Assembly (NCBI GenBank): GCA_964563295.1
Contig: CAZLWX010000171.1
Span: 1 to 6,145 of the forward strand
Length of the DNA: 6,145 nt
Direction: 5' to 3'
Origin: Chryseosolibacter sp964563295
GTDB lineage: Bacteria > Bacteroidota > Bacteroidia > Cytophagales > Cyclobacteriaceae
In this document: positions 1 to 6,145 of the stretch, one piece after another
Layout: every line of letters begins with the position of its first letter
Numbering within the stretch: the stretch's first letter is position 1
Notes under the pieces: model-generated
The model's input: only the letters and a program-made list of their open reading frames with translations
Databases searched by the model: none
What the model was told of the DNA's origin: nothing
Position numbers and translations under genes: made by a program

Positions 1-1
1 G

Positions 2-271
2 GTCGCCCGTGGAAAGGCGGCGCAACTTCGCTATTTCCTGATCGTTCCAGAATATCGCGGGATTGGACTCGGTAAAAAATTAATGGAACTCTATATGGAA
101 TTTCTCCACCACTGTCGCTACGAGTCGAGTTACCTCTGGACTACCGAAGAGCTTTACACCGCCGCATATTTGTACAAGAAGTATGGCTTTGAATTAGCCG
201 AGGAGAAACCATCCAGCGCATTCGGCAAGGCTGTTCGCGAAAATAAATATGTCGCCTACTTTACGCGATAG
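2..271 (+). CDS. GNAT family N-acetyltransferase, C-terminal part (5' end outside window)
   Basis: The reading frame is open from the window edge to a TAG stop at 269-271 and gives 89 residues. Its first in-frame ATG (83) lies inside the conserved fold, so it is not the start. Visible residues 10-30 form GNAT motif A: a beta strand (RYFLIVP), then the acetyl-CoA pyrophosphate loop R19-G-I-G22-L-G24 and the following helix (KKLMEL). Residues 52-63 (YTAAYLYKKYGF) are motif B, with a tyrosine at the position of the usual general acid (Y58). The family transfers an acetyl group from acetyl-CoA to an amine; the substrate cannot be read here. The wording of the C-terminus (AQLRYFL, YLWTTEELYTAA, AFGKAVRE) resembles, from memory, proteins in which a MarR-type helix-turn-helix precedes the GNAT domain. 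The N-terminal half is off the window, so that fusion is only inferred. It converges on the nuclease gene with a single base between stop codons and shows no functional tie to it. Confidence 0.88.
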   Translation, partial: VARGKAAQLRYFLIVPEYRGIGLGKKLMELYMEFLHHCRYESSYLWTTEELYTAAYLYKKYGFELAEEKPSSAFGKAVRENKYVAYFTR

Positions 272-278
272 CTTATCG
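266..278. repeat. short inverted repeat spanning the two convergent stop codons
   Basis: CGATA (266-270) and TATCG (274-278) are perfect reverse complements around a 3-base loop. They cover the TAG stop of the + strand gene and the TAA stop of the - strand gene. An overlapping 8-base palindrome, TATCGATA, lies at 274-281. The stem is only 5 pairs and A/T-rich, and no T-tract follows on either strand, so a terminator function is not supported. It may simply be chance at a tight gene junction. Confidence 0.25.
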
Positions 279-3188
279 ATAGCAGATTTGGCTGTAGGGA
301 CAAACCCGGCAATTCTCAAGGTCGCCAGTCTGATCAAATGAAATGTCAGGATCATACAACTCCTCCAGCAACGCAATCAATTTTGCCTTGAACTCGGAGA
401 GCAACGGACGAATATCCTCGACCTCATCCCTTCCCAATTTAAGTCCGAACGTAAAGTCGTCGAAAAGATTCACGCGATTGAAAAGGCCGGGCACTACCCG
501 CAAGTCCGGACTGCCCGAAGAATTTTCGGAATACAGCAGCGCATACAATATCGTCTGGAAGGCTGCCTTGTTACGGCCGGCATCCCGGACAAAGAGAGAG
601 GCTACGCTTTCAAAGTTCATCTTATCCTTGCCGGTCTTGTAGTCAATCACCCTGACAAGATCGTTCTTGCGGTCGACCCGGTCGATTTTCCCGCCGATCA
701 CAGCCTGGAAGGGCGGTTTGCTTATAGTCAGGTTAAGTACCAAGTCCTCCTGTTCAAGGCCTTCTATCGTGAATGGCGCGTAGTCCTGATCGACCTCGAT
801 TACGCGGTGCGCAAACCTTCTGACGATCTCGCGCACCACCAATCGCTGCCCGTTATACTCCACTGGCTTATCAGGATCAAGGTAATATGCCTTCTTAAAA
901 ACATCGTCGATCAACCGATCGATTGTTTTCTCGTGACCAGCGTAGTCGGACTTGTTGATTTCACGCGATCCCTTCCTGGCCGCGAGATCTTTGTAAAAAA
1001 GCTCCATCACCTGGTGGACAAAATTTCCCAACACGCGCGCATCAAGCTCTTCCTCGACTTCCGCGGCTTCCTTGATCCGCGCAATATGCCTAAAATAAAA
1101 TTTTAGCCTGCACTCGAGATACGTATTTAGTGCCGACGGTGAAATTCCCCTGAATTTGCGATAACCGTCATTCAACCGAAGCAGGCTTTCTTTAACAGAT
1201 GGCCCTTTACTTACCGTGATCGGTTGTATCTGTTGCGGCGAGATGGGATTGTACAACAGCTTTTTTTCAACCGGGATACCCGACTCAAACAACAACTGTT
1301 GAAGGTAGCGGCTCATCTCGCCCTGACCGAGCACATCGGTCTCGGAATTGTAAAATAGTGATACATGCTCCGCCCGCTGCATCACGCGGTAAAATAAATA
1401 GGCATAAATGGCGTCGTGATGCTCGGGCGTAGGAAGTCGATAGGCTTTTCGGATAGAGTACGGGATGTAAGAGCCCGGAGAAGCAAATGCCGGAAAAGCC
1501 CCCTCATTCATGGACAGAATGAATACGTTGCGAAAGTCGAGATTGCGTGTTTCGAGCACGCCCATGACCTGGAGCCCTTGCAGCGGCTCACCGATAAAAG
1601 GCAATTTCTCGGAACGCACCAATTGCCGGAAGAGTCGCAGGAAAGACTTCAGCTGATATACGGTGTCGCGATCTTCCGTGTCTGTCCTGCGATTTCGCGA
1701 CAGTACTTCCTCCAACCGGTTGAAGAATTTTGCGAAATGCGCAGCGTATTCTCTATCCAGGTCGCCGAGGTGACGAAGTTGACCCAATTCGCGCAGCACC
1801 CTTTGGAAGTACGCGATCAGGGCAGATAGCATCGGCCCGTCACCCTGCCGGAACGGGCGAAATATTTCCCGGTGCATGGCAACCTCTGTTGCGAGAAAGC
1901 TCTCTGGCACGGAGACCCAGTCGCGATGAACTATTTCTTTTCGCTTTGCGCTCGCGGAGGCCGCATCCGCCGCAACGACGTATGGATGCCCAAGCAACGC
2001 CAGTACCTGCTTATGATTGAAGTACACGTCCTTCCTGGCAATCTGCAGATCGACCAACATTTCAATAAAGTTGAACACCGGCGTGCTGCTGAGCGGAAAG
2101 CCCATGGTGACATTCATGCTTTCGACTCTTCCGGCGATGCCGTGCAAAACCGGTAGGAGTAGCTTTTCATCGGGCAGTACAATAAGCGTCTCCTCGGGTT
2201 TCATCCCTTCCGCAAGTCTTGCCGTCAACACCTGAGCGAACAATTTGGCCTGACCGATCGGCTGTGGAGCGCCGAACAATGTTATCTGAGGGTACTTCTT
2301 CTTGCCATCGTCAGCTCCCTTTAAAAGGCCGTGAGAAGGAATGTCATGCGGAAAAGTCTTCCGAAACACCGGGTGCTCCTGATATTCGCGGAAAAACCGC
2401 CCTGCTTCCTGGCGCACGTTGTTGACATAATAGGCGTCGATATCCCAGTGAAGGGTTGCGCCGTGAAGCACTGCCCGCGCAATGATTTTCTCCTCCGCAG
2501 TTGTCAGCGCATTGAAGCCTGCAAAATGCAGCGATCCTTTTGACATTGGAAGCTGGTCTTGCTCCGCCATGACAGCAGCGTCGCGGTAGAGCATGCCCTC
2601 ATACGCCAGCTTCTGCTCCCGAAGCACTTGGGTGAATCCATGGTAAACGTCGGCCAGCTTCCGCCACAGGTACAGAAACCTTCTCTTGTTTGCTGACTGA
2701 TCTACATCAAAGTTGCTCCAAAAGCCTTTCAGGAACTCGCGTTGCTCTTGTGTCAGGTAATCAAAATTGGCGTCGAGTTCCTTTTGATGACTAAGGTCCT
2801 TAAACAGGAGATCTACGTTAACCAGGTGTTTATCTATTTCGTCAAAGTCGCGAAGCAGCATATCGCCCCAGAAATAGAATTGATCAAGTCCGCCGAATCC
2901 GTCCTGGGGTTCGGCATCGCTCTGCACGATACGCTGATAAACGGAGTGAAGCTGATACACCTGTTCAAGTCTATCCGGTATCCGCAGGTCTGAAAACCCG
3001 GCAACATAATCTTCAATCGTGATCATCCGCGGCGGGAACACTGGCCGATCCAGCAACTCACTCAGATACTGCCTGAAGTAAAGGATCGCACGACGATTGG
3101 GAAACACCAGGGTTACCTCAGCAAGGTGCGGGTGGTTTTGATGAATGTCAGCTGCAAGCTCCTGCAAAAATGTTCGCCGTGATTGCAT
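273..3188 (-). CDS. addB: AddB-like subunit: degenerate helicase fold with Fe-S PD-(D/E)XK nuclease domain
   Basis: This is a 971-residue protein from ATG at 3186-3188 to TAA at 273-275. A TTG at 3195-3197 would add three residues. I prefer the ATG because it opens directly on the conserved MQSRRTFLQELA. Residues 25-34 (VTLVFPNRRA) sit where a UvrD-type helicase would have its nucleotide loop, but no GxGK[ST] is present, so this half should not hydrolyse ATP. Around residues 538-566 a motif V-like block (GVLETR, LDF, FILSMNEGAFP) is typical of AddB/RecC-type inactive helicase folds. The C-terminal nuclease has H725 (GNFVH), D836 (GGKIDRVDR), D849 and K851 (VIDYKTG), and Q878/Y882 (FQTILY). 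Four cysteines, C693 (YLECRLKFYF), C960, C963 and C969 (C-x2-C-x5-C at the extreme C-terminus), match the 4Fe-4S staple known from AddB. The expected role is cytoplasmic: cutting one strand of a broken DNA end, in complex with the helicase encoded just upstream, to prepare it for RecA. Bacteroidota proteins of this kind are usually annotated only as PD-(D/E)XK nuclease family. The family call is secure; the addB symbol rests on architecture and context. Confidence 0.93.
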   Translation of the reverse strand: MQSRRTFLQELAADIHQNHPHLAEVTLVFPNRRAILYFRQYLSELLDRPVFPPRMITIEDYVAGFSDLRIPDRLEQVYQLHSVYQRIVQSDAEPQDGFGGLDQFYFWGDMLLRDFDEIDKHLVNVDLLFKDLSHQKELDANFDYLTQEQREFLKGFWSNFDVDQSANKRRFLYLWRKLADVYHGFTQVLREQKLAYEGMLYRDAAVMAEQDQLPMSKGSLHFAGFNALTTAEEKIIARAVLHGATLHWDIDAYYVNNVRQEAGRFFREYQEHPVFRKTFPHDIPSHGLLKGADDGKKKYPQITLFGAPQPIGQAKLFAQVLTARLAEGMKPEETLIVLPDEKLLLPVLHGIAGRVESMNVTMGFPLSSTPVFNFIEMLVDLQIARKDVYFNHKQVLALLGHPYVVAADAASASAKRKEIVHRDWVSVPESFLATEVAMHREIFRPFRQGDGPMLSALIAYFQRVLRELGQLRHLGDLDREYAAHFAKFFNRLEEVLSRNRRTDTEDRDTVYQLKSFLRLFRQLVRSEKLPFIGEPLQGLQVMGVLETRNLDFRNVFILSMNEGAFPAFASPGSYIPYSIRKAYRLPTPEHHDAIYAYLFYRVMQRAEHVSLFYNSETDVLGQGEMSRYLQQLLFESGIPVEKKLLYNPISPQQIQPITVSKGPSVKESLLRLNDGYRKFRGISPSALNTYLECRLKFYFRHIARIKEAAEVEEELDARVLGNFVHQVMELFYKDLAARKGSREINKSDYAGHEKTIDRLIDDVFKKAYYLDPDKPVEYNGQRLVVREIVRRFAHRVIEVDQDYAPFTIEGLEQEDLVLNLTISKPPFQAVIGGKIDRVDRKNDLVRVIDYKTGKDKMNFESVASLFVRDAGRNKAAFQTILYALLYSENSSGSPDLRVVPGLFNRVNLFDDFTFGLKLGRDEVEDIRPLLSEFKAKLIALLEELYDPDISFDQTGDLENCRVCPYSQICYR

Positions 3189-3193
3189 AAAAA

Positions 3194-6145
3194 TCAAAAT
3201 CCAAGAGACAACTGGTCGCGATCCTTCCTTTTGTTCAGGACTTTGGGCCGTCCTTCCAATTTCACTTCCACTACTTCACCTTCGCGCAGGTAAAGCAGGA
3301 AACCTCTTACATCCACAAAATTCATTTGTCTGAGACTTTGGATGTATTGCAAGACTTGGTGGTTGTCTTGCTTCTTCTTCTCACCTGTCTTGAAATCAAT
3401 GACAATCGCTGTTTTATCGCGATAAATTAGTCTGTCCAGCCGGCTTTGTGCGCCTCCCGGAAGAAGCAGGGGGACTTCGGTCAGCACGGTCCAGTCGTGG
3501 GAAAACCACGACCTCACTTCCGTCAAGGCAAACAACTCTTCAAGGTTTCGTTTCACATCAGCCTTTTCGAAGCTTGTGATAAACCCTTCGAAGACCAGCG
3601 TTTCAAGCATCGATTCGACCTCATCCGCATACTTCATGCGCGAAAGCACAGCGTGCATGTGGATGCCATAGTTGATCCTCTCTCTCCTCTCCTGCGGTGC
3701 ATCGTCAAAAAACGTCCTGGACGTTTGGCGAATGACCAATTTTTCCCGCCACGGCGAAGAACAATATTCTTGCAAGCTGAGCGCTTCAGGATGAGACCCT
3801 TCTCCGATTTCAGCCGGCGCCCACTTACCCGTAAACCACTCTGTATCCGACTTCCATCCTGGTTTCAGTTCAGGCGAACGGTCCAGGCATTCATGCAGAA
3901 GTCCTGCGATCGTGTTTTTGACAAAGCGCACGGACGGGTGAGGCGCTGTCACAAACAATCCCTGTTCAGCCCGAGTCATTGCCACGTACAGGAGGTTGAG
4001 GTTGTCCACGAAGCTTCGCGTGCGTTCTTCGTGATAGTCAGCCCCGAAGCAAGTCTGTTCGAGCGTCTTCGCATAGCGCACAGGCAAATATCCCGCATCA
4101 GCAAATACTCCAATGCCTGATCGTACCCAAAGATTCGGTGCTTGCCACGGTTCATGATCAAGATTCCAGGCACAAAAAGGGATAATCACGTACTTGAACT
4201 GCAATCCCTTTGACTTGTGAATAGTCAGGATTTGCACGGCATCGATCTCACCGGCGATTTGCACGGACCTGCGCGTGCGGTTTTCTTCCCACCATTGGAG
4301 AAATGCCGCCAGGTCGTTGCGTTCGCGACTGGAGAATTCCAGCACCAGATCCTGGAATGCGAGCAGATAAACGAGCTCGCCTGTATGATTACCAAGATGA
4401 AAGATATTGATCAGTGTTTCGGTGAGCTCGATCAGGGGAAGTCTTTTCAATAATGCTTTTTGAGAACTGAAAGAGAGGGGCAAATTATTTTCAAACGTAA
4501 GTTGGTTGCTAACGGAGAACACTTCCGCAAGGTCGCGGGTGTAACCCTGAAGCCGTGAATACTCAAAGGCAAGCTGTGCCCGTGCAATAGCATCTTCGGC
4601 GTTGACCAGGTATCGCATGGCCGCGAGCAAGAGGTTCACCGTTGAAGCGCCATCGATTCGAAGCGACTCGTTTGAAACGACATCGTAGTGCATGCCAGGC
4701 CGGGCTTTATCGGACCCCTTGTAATTCAACAAGTGCGCTGCCACTCGTTGACCCTCTTCATTCTTTCGCACCAGGATAGCGATATCTTTGAGAAGCACAC
4801 CGTGCTCCTGAAGTTTCTCAAGTGTAACTGGCAACCGATCGAGGGCCATGTCCTGCCATGTAAGCCGGTGATTGACCCCATGCTCTTCGTTGTGATTGGG
4901 TTCTTCAATGAACGTAATCTGAACCAGCCCATTAGTCGCCTTAGCATGCTGCTGTTCAACATCGGTGTAAGCTTCTGTCGGCAGAGATGTGCCCGTTTGA
5001 AATGCCATCGCTGCCGATGCCTGTCTGAAAAGTGCATTATTAAACCGCACCAGTTCGCGGGAGCTGCGGTAATTGTTCGATAACTCCCTGACCTCAGTAC
5101 GATGAGCGCCGACTTCGGCAATGATTTTTCGCTGCAGCAGGCTCAAATCTCCTCCCCTCCACCGGTAGATAGCTTGCTTGACATCGCCAACGACCATCGA
5201 CGCGTGTCCCTGATCAAGACCATTGGTGATAAGGGGCTGGAAATTCTTCCACTGCATTCCAGACGTATCCTGGAACTCATCGATCAGATAGTTCCTGTAA
5301 AAGGATCCGACCTTTTCGTAAATGAAGGGAGTGTCACTGTCGCTGATAACGCCGTTGAGGAACTTGGGGGCATCAGCCAGCAGCATGATATTATTCTCGT
5401 CCTTGAACTCCTTCAATTTTCTGGCGACATCGGTAACCAATCCGAACGAATAGAAGTTGCCCAGCACCAGCTCCGCGGCGAGACATTCCTGGAAGTCCTT
5501 TTTCCAATAATCGAGCATTCTATTCATCAATGGCACCAGCCTGTTGCGGGCCAGGTCCAGTATGAGCTTACTGTGCGGCGTGTTCTTTGCGGGCCAGTTC
5601 GCCGGATCCTGGTACTCCGCCAGGGGTCGTTTGCCAATGGCCGCCTCGCCAAAGTCGCGGACGTTCTGTATGGCCGACGCTTTAATAAAAAAATAGTAAG
5701 CACCACCGCCGGCATATTTAAAATCCTCTGGCGCAAGCTTATTTGCCTGGATGATGTCGACTCCTTCGCGACCCATTCGCGAAATCGCTTCAACATATCC
5801 GTATTTGCGCGTGCGAAGGGTGTTCATGAGTTGCTTAAAGAAGCCTGGCGTTCGTGTCTGCGCAAGCACGTCGTCTTCGATCACCTTGAACTCCTCGCGA
5901 AATATTTCCCTGGCAAATTCAATAAGATTAAACCGCACATCCCACGCCTTGTCGTTTTCGAGATTGTCTCTCGCAAATTCGACCACCCAATCGGTCAATT
6001 CTTTGTTGGTACCCAGTTCGTCGATCAGGTTGTCTATTACTTGTTCCAGGATGAGGTCATGATCAACTTCAAGCCGATAATCGCCGACGAGGCCGGCTTC
6101 GCATGTGAACGAACGGATCACCTTCTGAAAAAATGCGTCGATGGT
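3194..6145 (-). CDS. addA: AddA/RecB-like UvrD helicase with C-terminal PD-(D/E)XK nuclease (5' end outside window)
   Basis: There are 983 visible codons, ending in TGA at 3194-3196. The frame stays open through the right edge of the window. A GTG at 6119-6121 is not the start, because the eight codons before it read TIDAFFQK, the first half of helicase motif Ia (TIDAFFQKVIRSF). The Q motif and Walker A, roughly 100 residues in relatives, are therefore beyond the window. Superfamily 1 motifs, numbered from the first visible codon, are: II, LIDEFQDTS (287-295), with the DE pair for Mg-ATP hydrolysis; III, VVGDVKQAIYRWRGGD (318-333); IV, NNYRSS (357-362); V, ILTIHKSKGLQF (639-650); VI, LLYVAMTRAE (718-727), with the arginine finger. 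The nuclease domain follows: H831 (GIHMH), D904 (SRLDRL), D917 and K919 (VIDFKTG), Q930/Y934 (HQVLQY). All key residues seen are intact, so an active ATP-driven 3'-5' translocase with its own nuclease is expected. It processes double-strand breaks with the AddB-like product, whose gene begins 5 bases downstream and is presumably co-transcribed and translationally coupled. RecB is the alternative name; AddA fits better because the partner also carries a nuclease and no RecC or RecD gene is visible. Confidence 0.95.
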   Translation of the reverse strand, partial: TIDAFFQKVIRSFTCEAGLVGDYRLEVDHDLILEQVIDNLIDELGTNKELTDWVVEFARDNLENDKAWDVRFNLIEFAREIFREEFKVIEDDVLAQTRTPGFFKQLMNTLRTRKYGYVEAISRMGREGVDIIQANKLAPEDFKYAGGGAYYFFIKASAIQNVRDFGEAAIGKRPLAEYQDPANWPAKNTPHSKLILDLARNRLVPLMNRMLDYWKKDFQECLAAELVLGNFYSFGLVTDVARKLKEFKDENNIMLLADAPKFLNGVISDSDTPFIYEKVGSFYRNYLIDEFQDTSGMQWKNFQPLITNGLDQGHASMVVGDVKQAIYRWRGGDLSLLQRKIIAEVGAHRTEVRELSNNYRSSRELVRFNNALFRQASAAMAFQTGTSLPTEAYTDVEQQHAKATNGLVQITFIEEPNHNEEHGVNHRLTWQDMALDRLPVTLEKLQEHGVLLKDIAILVRKNEEGQRVAAHLLNYKGSDKARPGMHYDVVSNESLRIDGASTVNLLLAAMRYLVNAEDAIARAQLAFEYSRLQGYTRDLAEVFSVSNQLTFENNLPLSFSSQKALLKRLPLIELTETLINIFHLGNHTGELVYLLAFQDLVLEFSSRERNDLAAFLQWWEENRTRRSVQIAGEIDAVQILTIHKSKGLQFKYVIIPFCAWNLDHEPWQAPNLWVRSGIGVFADAGYLPVRYAKTLEQTCFGADYHEERTRSFVDNLNLLYVAMTRAEQGLFVTAPHPSVRFVKNTIAGLLHECLDRSPELKPGWKSDTEWFTGKWAPAEIGEGSHPEALSLQEYCSSPWREKLVIRQTSRTFFDDAPQERRERINYGIHMHAVLSRMKYADEVESMLETLVFEGFITSFEKADVKRNLEELFALTEVRSWFSHDWTVLTEVPLLLPGGAQSRLDRLIYRDKTAIVIDFKTGEKKKQDNHQVLQYIQSLRQMNFVDVRGFLLYLREGEVVEVKLEGRPKVLNKRKDRDQLSLGF

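Noticed and set aside
262..285. Bidirectional intrinsic terminator at the convergent junction
   Set aside because: The stem has only 5 pairs, mostly A/T, and no T-run follows on either strand.
1416..2156. Cluster of + strand open frames of 94-137 codons opposite the nuclease gene
   Set aside because: They overlap each other in different frames and sit antisense to a conserved coding region. No protein family is recognisable.
3446..4120. 224-codon open frame on the + strand opposite the helicase gene
   Set aside because: It lies entirely antisense to the nuclease and motif VI regions of a clearly conserved protein. The translation is rich in Arg, His, Phe and Ser without any recognisable fold, as expected for a shadow frame.
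4688..5121. Two 131-codon open frames on opposite strands within the helicase gene
   Set aside because: Both overlap the conserved motif III-IV region of the helicase in other frames. Neither shows domain-like sequence or a start signal.
1857..5910. A 14-base exact repeat, GCGAAATATTTCCC, at 1857-1870 and 5897-5910
   Set aside because: Both copies encode the residues REIF in the same frame of the two large genes. Two copies 4 kb apart in coding sequence are most simply coincidence of shared codons; there are no further copies or flanking similarity to suggest a Chi-like site or mobile element.
273..6145. A novel defence system built from a helicase and a nuclease
   Set aside because: Helicase plus nuclease pairs do occur in defence islands. 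Here, however, both proteins match AddA/AddB architecture throughout, and no mobile-element, restriction or toxin genes are next to them.

Overview
The window comes from a bacterial chromosome and is coding almost end to end. It holds the last 89 codons of a GNAT acetyltransferase on the + strand (2-271). Two long genes on the - strand then fill the rest (273-6145). Together these two encode an AddAB-type (RecBCD-like) double-strand-break helicase-nuclease. The closest remembered relatives of all three proteins are from Bacteroidota (Cytophagales or Chitinophagales-like). The grounds are the short nuclease-plus-UvrD gene pair, the style of the TIDAFFQKVIRSF block, the absence of clear Shine-Dalgarno sites, and the form of the GNAT C-terminus. 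This placement is from memory and not from a search.

Layout: on the - strand, transcription runs from the right edge of the window leftwards. The upstream gene (3194-6145, 5' end outside the window) is the UvrD/AddA-like helicase. It has an intact motor (motifs Ia, II, III, IV, V and VI visible) and a C-terminal PD-(D/E)XK nuclease domain. The downstream gene (273-3188) follows after only 5 bases, or overlaps by 4 bases if a TTG start is used. It is AddB-like: a degenerate helicase fold without a Walker A motif, followed by a second PD-(D/E)XK nuclease wrapped by a four-cysteine iron-sulphur staple. The gene pair ends tail to tail against the + strand GNAT gene, with one base between the two stop codons.

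How they work together: by analogy with characterised AddAB enzymes, the AddA-like subunit would supply ATP-driven translocation and one nuclease. The AddB-like subunit would supply the second nuclease and probably the scanning surface for a Chi-type regulatory sequence. The complex would process broken ends for RecA loading. The GNAT gene is a neighbour on the other strand and shows no functional link to the repair genes.

No RNA gene, mobile element, CRISPR array, convincing promoter or strong terminator was found, and there is no gene-free stretch longer than a few bases. I do not see an undescribed system here. The window looks like an ordinary core DNA-repair locus, and the points of interest are details of the AddAB-like pair.
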